Source: Pedosphaera sp. (GTDB lineage Bacteria; Verrucomicrobiota; Verrucomicrobiia; Limisphaerales; SXQI01). Taken from it: a stretch of DNA of 64,000 nt. The position numbers and the translations under genes are program-made. Below, in pieces: positions 27,443 to 37,146 of the stretch; position 1 is the first letter of the stretch; each line of letters starts with the position of its first letter. The notes under the pieces are model-generated. The model did not search any database and had not been told where the DNA came from. It saw only the letters and a program-made list of their open reading frames with translations. The stretch spans positions 1 through 64,000 of the forward strand of contig JANYDC010000125.1 in NCBI GenBank assembly GCA_025359965.1, written 5' to 3'.

Positions 27443-27781
27443 AAATCAACCTTTCACCAGGCCATCAAACATTTATGGGAGGGCAAACCGCAGGCTTACC
27501 CTGTCAACAAAGGAACGGGTACCCTAGAGGGGACGAGGACAGACTGTCAAACGGGAAAAAATTCTTGGGAGGCGAAAAAAGGATTCCCGCGAGGAGTTGG
27601 ATGCACAAGGAAGTCGTACACCATCAAATGTGGGCTTTTGCATCCAGACGGAGATTCAACCGCTTTCAGGGTTGAAGGAATTGTGGATCAACTGCCCAGG
27701 GCAGGCCCGCTAAGTGCGTTCCGACCCTGAGCTGAGTGACGGATTCCCTTTGGGAATCAATGATCTTGATCGGCACGAAGC
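27443..27781. other. Intergenic region between fba and tig
   Basis: About 340 bases without a gene. It holds the tig promoter candidate (27521-27550). Two hairpins could end fba transcription: TTCAACC (27655-27661) pairing with GGTTGAA (27670-27676), and CTGCCC-A-GGGCAG at 27692-27704. Neither has a clear T tract, so their role is uncertain. Confidence 0.5.
27521..27550 (-). promoter_or_regulatory. tig: Candidate promoter of tig
   Basis: On the minus strand TTGACA (27545-27550) is followed after 18 bases by TAGGGT (27521-27526), about 80 bases before the tig start codon. The -35 box is perfect and the -10 box is weak. A second TTGACA at 27502-27507 has no matching -10 at normal spacing. Confidence 0.4.
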
Positions 27782-28747
27782 CTAGTCGAAAGCGTGGCCG
27801 GAGCTGCAAAGGACGTTTTTCACCTTGTGGCGAACGAGGTCTTTGACCTTGTTGCGGGCGGCAGTGTTGTACTTGCGGGGATCGAATTCTTTGGGGTTTT
27901 CGGACAACACTTTGCGCACGCCGGCGGTGTAGGCCAGACGCAGGTCGGTGTCGATGTTGACTTTGGTGCAACCGATGCGTCGGGCGACTTCGATGTCGGC
28001 CTCAGGCACGCCAGCGGTGTCGTTACCAAGGTTACCGCCGTATTTGTTAATCTCAGCAACGAGATCGGCAGGAACTGAGGAGGCACCGTGCAGGACGAGG
28101 GGATAATCTCCCAGACCAGCTTCGCTCAAAGCCTGCTTAATGGATTTGAGACGTTCCAAGTCGAGGTGCTGTTCGCCTTTGAACTTGTAGGCGCCGTGGG
28201 AGTTGCCAATGGCGATGGCCAAGGAATCGATGCCGGTGAGTTGGACGAATTTGACGGCTTCCTCAGGGTGGGTGTAGTGGCCGCCTTCGGAGTAACCGCC
28301 GCCTTCTTCACCTTCATCAAACTGAGCGCCAACGAGTTCGCCGAGTTCGCCTTCAACCACGCAGTTGTGTTTGTGGGCGTATTCGACGACTTTTTTGCAG
28401 ATTTCGACGTTCTTCTCGAAAGCGAGGTGGGAACCATCGATCATGACGGAGGTGAACCCCTCGTCGATGCACTCTTTGCAGAGCTCGAAAGTGTCGCCAT
28501 GGTCCAGATGGACGGCAATGGGGATGGTGGAGAGGGAAACGGCGGCCTCAATGAGTTTCTTGAGATAAACAGGGTTGGCGTACGAGCGGGCACCCTTGGA
28601 AATTTGGAGCATGACAGGAGCTTTTTCCTCTTCGCAGGCCTCGATGATGGCCTGGAGAAGCTCCATGTTGTTGACGTTGAACGCGCCGAGCGCGTATTTG
28701 CCTTTAAGCGCTTTGGCAAACAAATCTTTGGTGTGTGTCAGTGGCAT
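27782..28747 (-). CDS. fba: Class II fructose-1,6-bisphosphate aldolase
   Basis: A 321-residue zinc aldolase of the class IIB type. VHLDHG carries His80, Asp82 and His83 (proton donor and metal ligand region); the ELGELVG, GNSHGAYK and LHGASS segments supply further metal and phosphate ligands. It cleaves fructose-1,6-bisphosphate in glycolysis and works in reverse in gluconeogenesis. The start is ATG at 28747. It is flanked by unrelated genes on both sides and appears to be transcribed alone. Confidence 0.95.
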   Translation of the reverse strand: MPLTHTKDLFAKALKGKYALGAFNVNNMELLQAIIEACEEEKAPVMLQISKGARSYANPVYLKKLIEAAVSLSTIPIAVHLDHGDTFELCKECIDEGFTSVMIDGSHLAFEKNVEICKKVVEYAHKHNCVVEGELGELVGAQFDEGEEGGGYSEGGHYTHPEEAVKFVQLTGIDSLAIAIGNSHGAYKFKGEQHLDLERLKSIKQALSEAGLGDYPLVLHGASSVPADLVAEINKYGGNLGNDTAGVPEADIEVARRIGCTKVNIDTDLRLAYTAGVRKVLSENPKEFDPRKYNTAARNKVKDLVRHKVKNVLCSSGHAFD

Positions 28748-28884
28748 AATTCAAAAAAAAGGCGCGGGGTCACGCCGAGGGTCGATTGTTAGGCCGAAGT
28801 TTAGGAAAAGGAAGGAGAAAAACCGAGCGAGGGGGGGATCGGGCTTTGGCCTCTCGCAATGCTGGGCAAGAGAGCGAAAAACTG

Positions 28885-28898
28885 CAATATTCATATTG
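28885..28898. promoter_or_regulatory. Dyad CAATAT-N2-ATATTG, candidate PadR operator
   Basis: A perfect 6-bp inverted repeat with a 2-base spacer, ending 33 bases before the padR start codon. PadR regulators usually repress their own operon from AT-rich dyads near the promoter, so autorepression is likely. The AT-rich stretch may also contain the -10 region. Confidence 0.55.
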
Positions 28899-28931
28899 TA
28901 TTCCCATACGAGAGGGGATATGGTCTCCTCC

Positions 28932-29270
28932 ATGAGCAGCAAAGCTGACGTTTGGCAGGGGACTTTGGCCCTGATGGTTTTGAAGACGCTGGAACGCGCT
29001 GGTTCGTTGCACGGCTACGGAATCGCACGCCGAATTGAGGAAACGAGCGCAAAACTTTTGTCAGTCAATTACGGCACGCTTTATCCAGCACTTTTGAAGC
29101 TTGAACAGGAAGGTTACATCTCATCGGAATGGGGTCTCTCCGACAACAATCGAAAGGCAAAATTTTATCAACTCACGCGGGCGGGCTGCAAACAAATCGA
29201 GAAGGAAACCGAGGATTGGGAGCAAATGACGGCGATTCTGGCTCGGTTTCTAAACCCCAAGATCGCATGA
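28932..29270 (+). CDS. PadR-family transcriptional regulator
   Basis: With ATG 28932 the protein has 112 residues; ATG 28920 adds four residues but has the purine-rich GAGAGGGG only two bases away. The winged helix contains LHGYGIARRIEE, LSVNYGTLYPALLKLEQEGYI and a Lys-rich wing (NNRKAKFYQLT), followed by one C-terminal dimerisation helix. This matches the short PadR subtype found next to ADOP permeases in Acidobacteria and Verrucomicrobia. The two permease genes follow in the same direction, so it probably controls them. The effector is unknown. Confidence 0.92.
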   Translation: MSSKADVWQGTLALMVLKTLERAGSLHGYGIARRIEETSAKLLSVNYGTLYPALLKLEQEGYISSEWGLSDNNRKAKFYQLTRAGCKQIEKETEDWEQMTAILARFLNPKIA

Positions 29271-29370
29271 GAATCATTTTTTTGAATTGTTGGCGGGGTG
29301 CCAGTTGGGTGCACCCGGCTTCCAAGGAGTTGGTAACGATCTCGAAGTTGGGCTATTTTAAATTTAATCC

Positions 29371-29385
29371 TATGGGTTACCCATA
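29371..29385. promoter_or_regulatory. Dyad TATGGGT-T-ACCCATA before the first permease
   Basis: A perfect 15-base palindrome with a single-base centre, ending 36 bases before the permease ATG, in the 151-base gap between padR and the permease. Its half-site does not match the dyad upstream of padR, so a different protein or an RNA hairpin may be involved. A 10-base palindrome GGGTGCACCC at 29307-29316 lies in the same gap. Confidence 0.45.
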
Positions 29386-29421
29386 TCAAATCAATTTTCA
29401 AATACAGGCGGAAGGATTGGC

Positions 29422-32106
29422 ATGAGGATGCTTCGTGGATGGCTGGTGAGGTTGGGCAGCCTGTCCAACAAGCAGCGCAAGGACAAGGAATTCGATGAGG
29501 AGATCGAGAGCCATGTCCAAATGCACATCGATGACAATGTTGGGTTGGGTATGACACTTGAAGAGGCGCGACGACAGGCGATGATCAAGTTTGGCGGTGT
29601 AGAATCAACGAAGGAGGCGTACCGAGATCAAAGGGGGTTGCCGTGGCTGGAAATGCTTTGGAAGGACATCCGCTATGGAGCGCGGCAGTTGCGCAAAAAC
29701 CCAGGTTTCACCGCTGTGGCAGTGCTCACGCTGGCGTTGGGCATTGGTGCGAACACAGCCATTTTCAGTGTTGTGGATGCGGTGCTATTACGTCCGCTGC
29801 CTTATGCCGACTCCGGCCAATTGGTTTCGTTGAGCGAGCGGGGACCCGATTGGTCGGGCGGATCGCTTTCGTATCCCAATTTCATCGACTGGAAGAATCA
29901 GCAATCGGTTTTTGAGAGGTTTGGCGCGTACAGTGGGAACAATTTAACACTCACCGGCGCTGGCGAGCCCGTCCGGCTAGGAGCGGCTTTGATGTCAGCG
30001 GAGGTTTTCGCGGCTTTGCGCGCGCAACCGGAAATCGGGAGGGTTTTCGGCGAAGGCGAAGACAAGCCGAGTGCCCCACCGGTGGCCGTGATCAGCCATG
30101 CACTTTGGCAGAATCGATTGGGTGGTCAGCCCGGAATTGTCGATAAAACGATCAGCCTCAATGGGAAAGCTTATACGATTTTGGGAGTCATGCCGGAAGG
30201 GTTTGATTTTCCCTACAAAGTTGACCTCTGGCTGCCGGTGGGGCCTTCTTCCGCGGATTCCAATTGGCAGAAGCGAAACAATCATCCCGGGCTGTACGGA
30301 GTGGCGCGTCTCAAACCGGGAGTTACTCTCGAAAAGGCGCGAGCCGATTTGGATGTCATCGCTGCTCGCCTGGAACAACAATACCCGGAATCCAACAAAA
30401 CCCGGGGTGTCCAGATCGACCGATTATTGGACAACAAAGTTGGAAACGTGCGCCGTTCACTTTGGATTCTCCTCGGGGCAGTCAGTTTTGTGTTGGTTAT
30501 TGCCTGCGCCAATGTCGCCAACCTTTTGCTGGCGCGTGCTGCGGCCCGCGAGAAGGAAATGGCCCTGCGTGCGGCGCTGGGAGCAGGCCGATGGAGAATC
30601 ACTCGACAATTGCTCACGGAAAGCGGCTTGCTCGCGTTGCTGGGCGCGGGGGTGGGCCTGCTTTTCGCCAAAGGCGTCCTTCGTCTCGTGACAGTTCTTG
30701 CCGGCGAGAGTATCCCGCGCGCGGCTGAAATCAGCCTGGACCCGCACGTGCTTCTCTTCTCAGGGCTGGTGGCAGTGCTCACAGGCACTTTATTCGGCCT
30801 GGCTCCCGCTTGGCACGCGAGCCGTGTCAATTTGCAGGGAACATTAAAAGAAGCGGGGCGTGGAGCGACATCCAGCCGCACGGGAATACGGCAAGGGCTT
30901 GTCATTGCGGAAGTCGCGCTGACGTTCGTGCTTCTAGTCGGCGCCGGCCTGCTCCTCCTCAGCTTTCATCGATTGTTGCAGGTCAATCCCGGCTTTGCGG
31001 TTGACCGCGTTTTGACGTTTCGAATCAATCCGCCTGAAGATAAGTATCAAACAGATACGCAGGAGATTCTTTTTTGCCAGGCTCTGCGCGAAAAATTGCG
31101 CGCGCTACCCGGTGTGCAAGCCGCCAGCCTTTGCTCACAGACTCCCCTGCATGAAGGCGGTTGGGACATGCTCTTCCTTATTGAAGGGAGACCCGAACCC
31201 CCGCCACATCTTCAACCCTCGTTGCAGGTTCATCTCATTGCGCCCGATTACTTTCAGGCCATGGGCATACCACTTCTTCAAGGACGTGATTTCACAGAAC
31301 AGGACAACCGAGAGCACCTGAAGGGCGCTTTAGCCGCTAATGCTTGGGGAGCCGGACTCAACTCGATCATCATCGACGAAGAATTCGCCAAGCACTATTG
31401 GCCTGACCAGAATCCAATCGGCCAGCGCGTCCGGATTCCTTTTGGGGAACGCGGGGAACAACCAGTCGTCACCGTAGTGGGTGTGGTCGGACGAATTAAA
31501 GAGAATCGTTTAAGCGATCGCGGCGGAATGGAGCAGGCTTATTTTCCCATGTATCAGCAACCGCTTCGGAATTTGGTTGTCGTCGTCAAAACAACCGCTG
31601 AACCTGGCGCCATGGCAACTGCGGTGCGACAGCAGGTTTCTCAAATCGATCCGGTCATGCCCGTTTTCGGAATCCACACTATGAGGGAAATCCGAAACAA
31701 TAGCGTTGCGCCGGAGCGACTTAATCTCGGTTTGCTTGGAGGGTTCGCCGCCCTCGCCTTGGTCCTAGCCATCATCGGCCTATATGGCCTGCTCGCCTTT
31801 ACCGTTACCCAGCGGCAAAGGGAGATCGGCATACGCATGGCTCTCGGCGCCCAACGAATCGATGTTCTTAATTTAGTGGTTGGACAAGGAATGCGGTTGA
31901 TCCTCGTGGGCGTGGTCATCGGACTTTTAGGATCGCTCGCTTTGACGCGGGTCTTAGCCAGCGTGCTTTTCAAGGTCGAGCCCACCGATCCGCTCACTTT
32001 TGTCACCGTGACAGTCCTACTTTGCGTCGTTGCCTTGCTGGCCTGCTATATCCCGGCACGTCGCGCAACAAGGGCCGATCCGATGGCGGCACTTCGTTGT
32101 GAATAA
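29422..32106 (+). CDS. ADOP-type ABC transporter permease 1
   Basis: An 894-residue membrane protein. An N-terminal soluble domain of about 60 residues ([28 protein letters not shown]) is followed by the MacB-like periplasmic core after the first membrane helix ([24 protein letters not shown]), then FtsX-like membrane blocks at about 350-480 and 770-890. This is the duplicated orphan permease layout typical of Acidobacteria and Verrucomicrobia. No ATPase gene is nearby, so the partner nucleotide-binding subunit must be encoded elsewhere. It likely works in lipid or small-molecule extrusion, but no substrate can be inferred. It lies behind padR and nine bases before a paralogue. Confidence 0.9.
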   Translation: MRMLRGWLVRLGSLSNKQRKDKEFDEEIESHVQMHIDDNVGLGMTLEEARRQAMIKFGGVESTKEAYRDQRGLPWLEMLWKDIRYGARQLRKNPGFTAVAVLTLALGIGANTAIFSVVDAVLLRPLPYADSGQLVSLSERGPDWSGGSLSYPNFIDWKNQQSVFERFGAYSGNNLTLTGAGEPVRLGAALMSAEVFAALRAQPEIGRVFGEGEDKPSAPPVAVISHALWQNRLGGQPGIVDKTISLNGKAYTILGVMPEGFDFPYKVDLWLPVGPSSADSNWQKRNNHPGLYGVARLKPGVTLEKARADLDVIAARLEQQYPESNKTRGVQIDRLLDNKVGNVRRSLWILLGAVSFVLVIACANVANLLLARAAAREKEMALRAALGAGRWRITRQLLTESGLLALLGAGVGLLFAKGVLRLVTVLAGESIPRAAEISLDPHVLLFSGLVAVLTGTLFGLAPAWHASRVNLQGTLKEAGRGATSSRTGIRQGLVIAEVALTFVLLVGAGLLLLSFHRLLQVNPGFAVDRVLTFRINPPEDKYQTDTQEILFCQALREKLRALPGVQAASLCSQTPLHEGGWDMLFLIEGRPEPPPHLQPSLQVHLIAPDYFQAMGIPLLQGRDFTEQDNREHLKGALAANAWGAGLNSIIIDEEFAKHYWPDQNPIGQRVRIPFGERGEQPVVTVVGVVGRIKENRLSDRGGMEQAYFPMYQQPLRNLVVVVKTTAEPGAMATAVRQQVSQIDPVMPVFGIHTMREIRNNSVAPERLNLGLLGGFAALALVLAIIGLYGLLAFTVTQRQREIGIRMALGAQRIDVLNLVVGQGMRLILVGVVIGLLGSLALTRVLASVLFKVEPTDPLTFVTVTVLLCVVALLACYIPARRATRADPMAALRCE

Positions 32107-32115
32107 GGAATACCC

Positions 32116-34830
32116 ATGATAAAACTTCGCGAATTTGTGATGAGGATTGGCGGCTTGTTCAGCAAGCAGCGCAAGGACCGGGAACTCGATGATGAGATCG
32201 AGAGCCATCTTCAAATGCACATTGAGGACAATCTGCGGTCGGGCATGGCTGCTGAGGAAGCTCGAAGACAGGCAATGATCAAGCTGGGGGGGATCGAAAG
32301 CACAAAGGAGGCCTGCCGTGACCAACGTGGCCTCCCGTGGTTGGAGATGATCTGGCAGGATGTTCGTTACGGTGCGCGGATGTTGCGCAAGAATCCCGGC
32401 TTCACTGCGGTGTCCGTGCTCACGCTCGCGCTGGGTGTGGGGGCAAACACGGCGGTCTTTCAACTGCTTGACGCGGTGAGGATGCGCAGCCTGCCGGTGG
32501 CGAAGCCACAGGAGCTGGCCGAGGTGCGCGTTAACGGGGGATCCAAGGGATTCGGCGTCAGCAGCGGCCCAAGCTGCCAAATAACCCATCCGCTTTGGGA
32601 GTTGCTGCGCGCGAACGCTGATCCTTTCAGCGGAATATTTGCCTGGGGAAATGACTTTGGATTTGTCATTGGCCAAGGTGTCGGCAGACATGGGGTGGGC
32701 GGGCTTTGGGTGAGCGGCGATTTTTTTACGGTACTCGGATTGACCCCCACACGGGGCCGACTTTTCACCGCGAATGATGACCGGCGCGGGATGGGACCGG
32801 AAGGGGTCGTGATCAGTCATGCATTTTGGCAGAGGGAATTCGGCTGCGCGGAAGATGCCGTCGGAAAACCGCTGACGATCAACGACAAGGTTTTCACGAT
32901 CATCGGAGTGACTCCACCAGAGTTCTTCGGTTTGGAAATCGGCCGGAATTTCAGTGTGGCTCTTCCGGTATCAGCGCGCGGAATCTGGGCGCCAGGGGTG
33001 CTGGACCGAAGAAACGCCTGGTGGCTTACTGTGATGGGAAGGTTGAAGCCGGGTTGGGACGTCAAACGCGCCGCGCAATATTTTGATAGCATCAGCCCGG
33101 GATTGTTTGAGGCGACAGCACCGAGCGGATATTCCCAGTCCATGGTGGATACCTACATGAAATTTCACCTGACGGCTCTCCCTGCCGCCAAAGGAGTCAG
33201 CCGTTTGCGAACGGATTACGAAGAACCGCTTTGGCTGCTTTTCGGCATCACCGGTCTTGTTCTTCTGATCGCGTGCACCAATCTGGCCAATCTCGTCCTC
33301 GCACGGGCGAGCGCCCGCGAGGGTGAGGCTGCGATACGACTGGCCATAGGAGCCTCACGCAGAAGGTTGCTGGGCCAATCGCTGTGCGAGAGTTTGCTTC
33401 TGGCCAGCGCAGGCGCATTGCTGGGTGCAATTTTTGCGGGAGTACTGAGCCAGATACTTATTTGGTTTCTCAGCACTGATGGCAATCCGTTGACCATCGT
33501 AATCAAGACCGACTGGAAGCTCTTTGCATTTACCGGAATTGTGGCGGTCCTGGCTTGCGTGATTTTTGGACTGGTGCCGGCGTGGCGCGGCTGCATGGTT
33601 GAGCCGCTTGCCGCGCTCAAGGGCGGCGGACGCGGATTGATCGGGCGGCGCGACGGCATGGTTATCCAACGCGCTCTAGTTGTTTCGCAAACGGCTGTTT
33701 CCCTCGTTTTGCTTGCAGGCGCCCTGCTTCTCATTCGCAGTTTTTGGAATCTCACCCGAATTGATCCGGGCTTCCGCAAAAGCGGTTTGATTTTTGCAAG
33801 TGTCGATTTTTCCCGGCTGAATCTGCCGCTGGATGGAATCGAATCGGTCAAAAAGGAGTTTATGGAAAAGATCAGATCGATCCCCAATGTTCGGTCAGTC
33901 GCCAGCACCACCCATAAACCCTTGTCGCAGCAAAGTTGGACCATGGCGGTCACGTTCAATGGCGAGGAGGAACGAAAAAGCAGTGCGAAAATTACCTGGA
34001 TCAGTCCAGACTATTTTCGGACGATCGAAATCCCCATTCAAGCGGGTCGCGATATTAACGAGACGGACCGCGCGGGTTCGTCAAAGGTTGCCCTGGTGAA
34101 TCAGGCATTTGTTCAACGCTTTTGCGGGTCCACCAATCCGATTGGCCTCCGCCTGCGAACGACACAGGAACCCGGCTATCCTCAAGCAGACTATGAGATT
34201 GTCGGGGTGGTGGCCGACACAAAGTATTCCAGCGTGCGCCAGGAAATCTGGCCGATTGTTTATGCTCCCGCCACGCAGGATCCGAATACCGGCACGTGGA
34301 TGCAGCTCGCCATCCGTTCTTCCACTGACGCAAACGCGCTCCTTCCGGTCCTGCAAAAGAAAATTCAGGCCATCGACCCGCAGATAGGCCTTGGGTTGAG
34401 TGTGCTGGAAACGGAGGTTCGCGATGGTATGGTACGGGAACGTTTGATGGCGTGGCTTTCCGGATTTTTCGGAGTACTGGCGATGCTGCTTGTGACCATC
34501 GGGCTGTACGGAGTGATTTCGTACATGACGGTGCGTCGTCGGAACGAACTCGGCATTCGGCTCGCTCTGGGCGCACAAAGGCACGATGTCTTCGGCTTGG
34601 TGTTGCGGCAGGGAATGACGTTGGCCGCAACCGGAATCGTGGTAGGGATCGCTGCGGCTCTTGGGATTACACGAGCATTGGGCAGCTTACTCTTCCTCGT
34701 CAAACCAAACGATCCATTGGTGTTCGCGGGGACTTCATTGTTGCTCCTGACCGTTGCTTTCCTCGCGTGCTGGCTTCCCGCCCGTCGCGCGGCGCGGGTG
34801 GACCCGATGATAGCGCTTCGTCATGAATAA
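32116..34830 (+). CDS. ADOP-type ABC transporter permease 2
   Basis: A 904-residue paralogue of the preceding gene, starting nine bases after its stop. The first 110 residues are closely alike in both ([28 protein letters not shown], the NPGFTAVSVLTLALGVGANTA helix), while the periplasmic cores differ strongly. The C-terminal FtsX block shows RRNELGIRLALGAQRHDV and ends ARRAARVDPMIALRHE. The shared N-terminal domain suggests one common cytoplasmic partner, and the different cores suggest different periplasmic ligands. The downstream gene is convergent. Confidence 0.9.
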   Translation: MIKLREFVMRIGGLFSKQRKDRELDDEIESHLQMHIEDNLRSGMAAEEARRQAMIKLGGIESTKEACRDQRGLPWLEMIWQDVRYGARMLRKNPGFTAVSVLTLALGVGANTAVFQLLDAVRMRSLPVAKPQELAEVRVNGGSKGFGVSSGPSCQITHPLWELLRANADPFSGIFAWGNDFGFVIGQGVGRHGVGGLWVSGDFFTVLGLTPTRGRLFTANDDRRGMGPEGVVISHAFWQREFGCAEDAVGKPLTINDKVFTIIGVTPPEFFGLEIGRNFSVALPVSARGIWAPGVLDRRNAWWLTVMGRLKPGWDVKRAAQYFDSISPGLFEATAPSGYSQSMVDTYMKFHLTALPAAKGVSRLRTDYEEPLWLLFGITGLVLLIACTNLANLVLARASAREGEAAIRLAIGASRRRLLGQSLCESLLLASAGALLGAIFAGVLSQILIWFLSTDGNPLTIVIKTDWKLFAFTGIVAVLACVIFGLVPAWRGCMVEPLAALKGGGRGLIGRRDGMVIQRALVVSQTAVSLVLLAGALLLIRSFWNLTRIDPGFRKSGLIFASVDFSRLNLPLDGIESVKKEFMEKIRSIPNVRSVASTTHKPLSQQSWTMAVTFNGEEERKSSAKITWISPDYFRTIEIPIQAGRDINETDRAGSSKVALVNQAFVQRFCGSTNPIGLRLRTTQEPGYPQADYEIVGVVADTKYSSVRQEIWPIVYAPATQDPNTGTWMQLAIRSSTDANALLPVLQKKIQAIDPQIGLGLSVLETEVRDGMVRERLMAWLSGFFGVLAMLLVTIGLYGVISYMTVRRRNELGIRLALGAQRHDVFGLVLRQGMTLAATGIVVGIAAALGITRALGSLLFLVKPNDPLVFAGTSLLLLTVAFLACWLPARRAARVDPMIALRHE

Positions 34831-34870
34831 GTCGGGGACGTCGGGTCGGGGACCACAGGAGAACTATTTT

Positions 34871-36997
34871 TTATTCGAGTTCCTGGCGGAGGAAGGTGAA
34901 TTCCAGGGCTGACATGAAGGCGTGTTGTTTGTCGTCGGCGGCGCCGGCGTGGCCTCCTTCGGTGTTCTCGTAGTAGAGCAGCCCGGGGTGGCCTTGGGCT
35001 GACATTTTAGCCATCATTTTGCGGGCGTGACCCGGATGGACGCGATCGTCGCGGGTGGAAGTCGTGAAGAGGATGTGGGGGTAAGTCCGACCCGGCTGCA
35101 CATTCTGGTAGGGAGAGTATTTGCTGAGGAAAGCCCATTCCTCGGATTTGGTGGGATCGCCGTATTCTCCCATCCAACTGGCTCCGGCGAGGAGGGTGTG
35201 GTAGCGGCTCATATCGAGAAGAGGAACGGAACAGACCACCGCGCGGTAAAGCTCTGGATGCTGGGTAAATGCGACGCCTACGAGCAATCCTCCATTTGAA
35301 CCGCCCATGATGCCCAGATGACGGGGGCTGGTCACTTTGCGCCGATGCAGATCCTCGGCCACGGCGGCAAAGTCGTCGTAAGCGTTTTGACGATTTTGCT
35401 TCACAGCCGCCTGATGCCACGGGGGGCCGAACTCGCCCCCGCCTCGAATATTAGCTACGACATACACATTTCCGGCCTCCAACCAGGCGGCACCCACGTC
35501 GGAGTTGTAGTAGGGAGTGATAGACACCTCGAAACCACCGTAGGCGGTTAGCAAGGTGGGAGTTGGGCCGCTTCGAGCGGCATGGGTTCGGCTGACTTGG
35601 AAGTAGGGAATCCGCGTGCCGTCTTTGGAGGTGGCCTCATGCTGGCTGACTTCGAGTCCGTTGGCCTCAAAAAATGCCGGAGAGCTTTTTAGCTGCTGAA
35701 GTTCAGGCTTACCTATGACTCCCATTTTCAGTGAGGATGGAGTAAGGAAATCGGTTGCACCCAGAAAAAACTCGTCGGACTCCTCCTCCACCACCGCATT
35801 AATCCAAAGACTGCCAAACTCGGGTGCAGGGATCGCTTGGCGCGACCATTGATGGTTTTCCCATTTTAAGGAGTATAGGCGGCTTTTGACGTTATCGAGT
35901 TCGTTAATCAACAGGTAATTCTTGGTGCGCCCATAGTTATCCAGTGATTTGCGTGGCCCGGGTTCGAAGACAACGGCCAGATCGCGCTTTCCTTGCAAAT
36001 AATCTTGGAGCGGTGCTGATAACAATGCTCCTGCCGGATAGGTTTTGCCGTCTATCGGCCAATCGGTTCGAAGCCGAATGAGCAGTTGATCGCCAAACGT
36101 GCCCAATTCGGCATCGGCAGGTTTCTCGATTTTTACCCATTGGTCTCCTTGGCGGAGGAAGCTTTCGTTGCTGAAAAAAGTGATGGCACGGCTGATCCAT
36201 TCGTAGGTGTGGCCGTGGTCGTGATCCACCGCTGCCCCAACGGCGACGTCACCGGGTTGACCTTCGAAAAGGGCCTTGGCTGAGGAAAGGGGCGTGCCAC
36301 GTTTCCATTCTTTGATAACGCGCGCATAACCTGATGTCGTGAGCGAGCCGGGGCCGAAATCCGTTCCCACGTAAACGGTATCGATGTCGCGCCAAGTGAC
36401 ATCGCTCTTGGCCTCCGGCAAGATAAAGCCGTCTTGGACAAACTGTTTCCCGACTACGTCATACTCGCGGGTGACGGTGGCATCCGCGCCTCCTCTTGAA
36501 AGAGAAATTAAGGCGCGCTCGTATTTCGGAAAAAGCATACTGGAGCCTTTCCAAACCCAATTCTCTTTTTCCGTGGCAGAGAGAGCATCGAGATCCAAAA
36601 CGGTTTCCCATGAGGGCTTGTCTTTTCGATACTCCTCGGGGGAAGTGCGACGCCAGATACCTCGCACATGCACATCATCGCGCCAGAAATTGTAATAGTA
36701 GGATGCACGTTTGTACGGCAGAGCGAGTTTCTCCTTCGAATCGTAGATGGCCAACAAGCGTTTTCTGAGCGGATCAAACCCGCCGTCCTTGGTCAGGCGA
36801 TTAGTGCTGACGCGGTTTTGGTCGGCGACCCACGCTAGGGAACGCTCGCCGGTCACTTCTTCGAGCCAAAGGTAGGGATCCTCCGGCTGGGGATGAGAAA
36901 GAGTGGACGAGGCAGATGGGGGCGAGATTGATTTATCTTGATGCATACATCCTGCAAGAACCACGAACAGCAGAAAGGCAAGATTGATGGTTTTCAT
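34871..36997 (-). CDS. Prolyl oligopeptidase-family (S9A) lipoprotein peptidase
   Basis: I choose ATG 36997 (708 residues) because it begins a lipoprotein signal MKTINLAFLLFVVLAGC with the lipidated Cys17; a GTG six codons upstream is less likely. A beta-propeller-like N-terminal domain (PEDPYLWLEEVTGE onward) precedes the alpha/beta-hydrolase domain with the nucleophile in MGGSNGGLL, Asp in TRDDRVHP and His in EGGHAG. It cleaves short peptides after proline, probably while anchored in the periplasm or outer membrane. It is convergent with the permeases and has no visible operon partners. Confidence 0.93.
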   Translation of the reverse strand: MKTINLAFLLFVVLAGCMHQDKSISPPSASSTLSHPQPEDPYLWLEEVTGERSLAWVADQNRVSTNRLTKDGGFDPLRKRLLAIYDSKEKLALPYKRASYYYNFWRDDVHVRGIWRRTSPEEYRKDKPSWETVLDLDALSATEKENWVWKGSSMLFPKYERALISLSRGGADATVTREYDVVGKQFVQDGFILPEAKSDVTWRDIDTVYVGTDFGPGSLTTSGYARVIKEWKRGTPLSSAKALFEGQPGDVAVGAAVDHDHGHTYEWISRAITFFSNESFLRQGDQWVKIEKPADAELGTFGDQLLIRLRTDWPIDGKTYPAGALLSAPLQDYLQGKRDLAVVFEPGPRKSLDNYGRTKNYLLINELDNVKSRLYSLKWENHQWSRQAIPAPEFGSLWINAVVEEESDEFFLGATDFLTPSSLKMGVIGKPELQQLKSSPAFFEANGLEVSQHEATSKDGTRIPYFQVSRTHAARSGPTPTLLTAYGGFEVSITPYYNSDVGAAWLEAGNVYVVANIRGGGEFGPPWHQAAVKQNRQNAYDDFAAVAEDLHRRKVTSPRHLGIMGGSNGGLLVGVAFTQHPELYRAVVCSVPLLDMSRYHTLLAGASWMGEYGDPTKSEEWAFLSKYSPYQNVQPGRTYPHILFTTSTRDDRVHPGHARKMMAKMSAQGHPGLLYYENTEGGHAGAADDKQHAFMSALEFTFLRQELE

Positions 36998-37108
36998 GCG
37001 AGTCCAATCAAGCACGAGCGAGCGGAAATGGACAAGAGGAAAACTGGTTTAGACAACACATTCGACTGGAATGGGCTTAAATAGGAAAGGTCTCGATCTT
37101 CTTTAAAA

Positions 37109-37130
37109 TATCGTATTAGTATAAACGATA
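37109..37130. promoter_or_regulatory. Dyad TATCGT-N10-ACGATA over a -10-like box
   Basis: A perfect 6-bp inverted repeat with a 10-base spacer, ending 16 bases before the chosen ATG of the GTPase gene. TATAAA (37120-37125) lies inside it. The arrangement suits a repressor site at the promoter of the GTPase-helicase operon, or a hairpin in its leader. No regulator gene is adjacent. Confidence 0.4.
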
Positions 37131-37146
37131 GAAATTGTTCAAAAAT

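Noticed and set aside
29281-29421. Possible small gene overlapping the gap between padR and the first permease
   Set aside because: The frame joins the padR end to the gap without any domain; the gap is better explained by the dyads and leader of the permease gene.
36485-36800. Small open frames on both strands within the S9 peptidase gene
   Set aside because: All overlap an intact peptidase reading frame and show no independent support.
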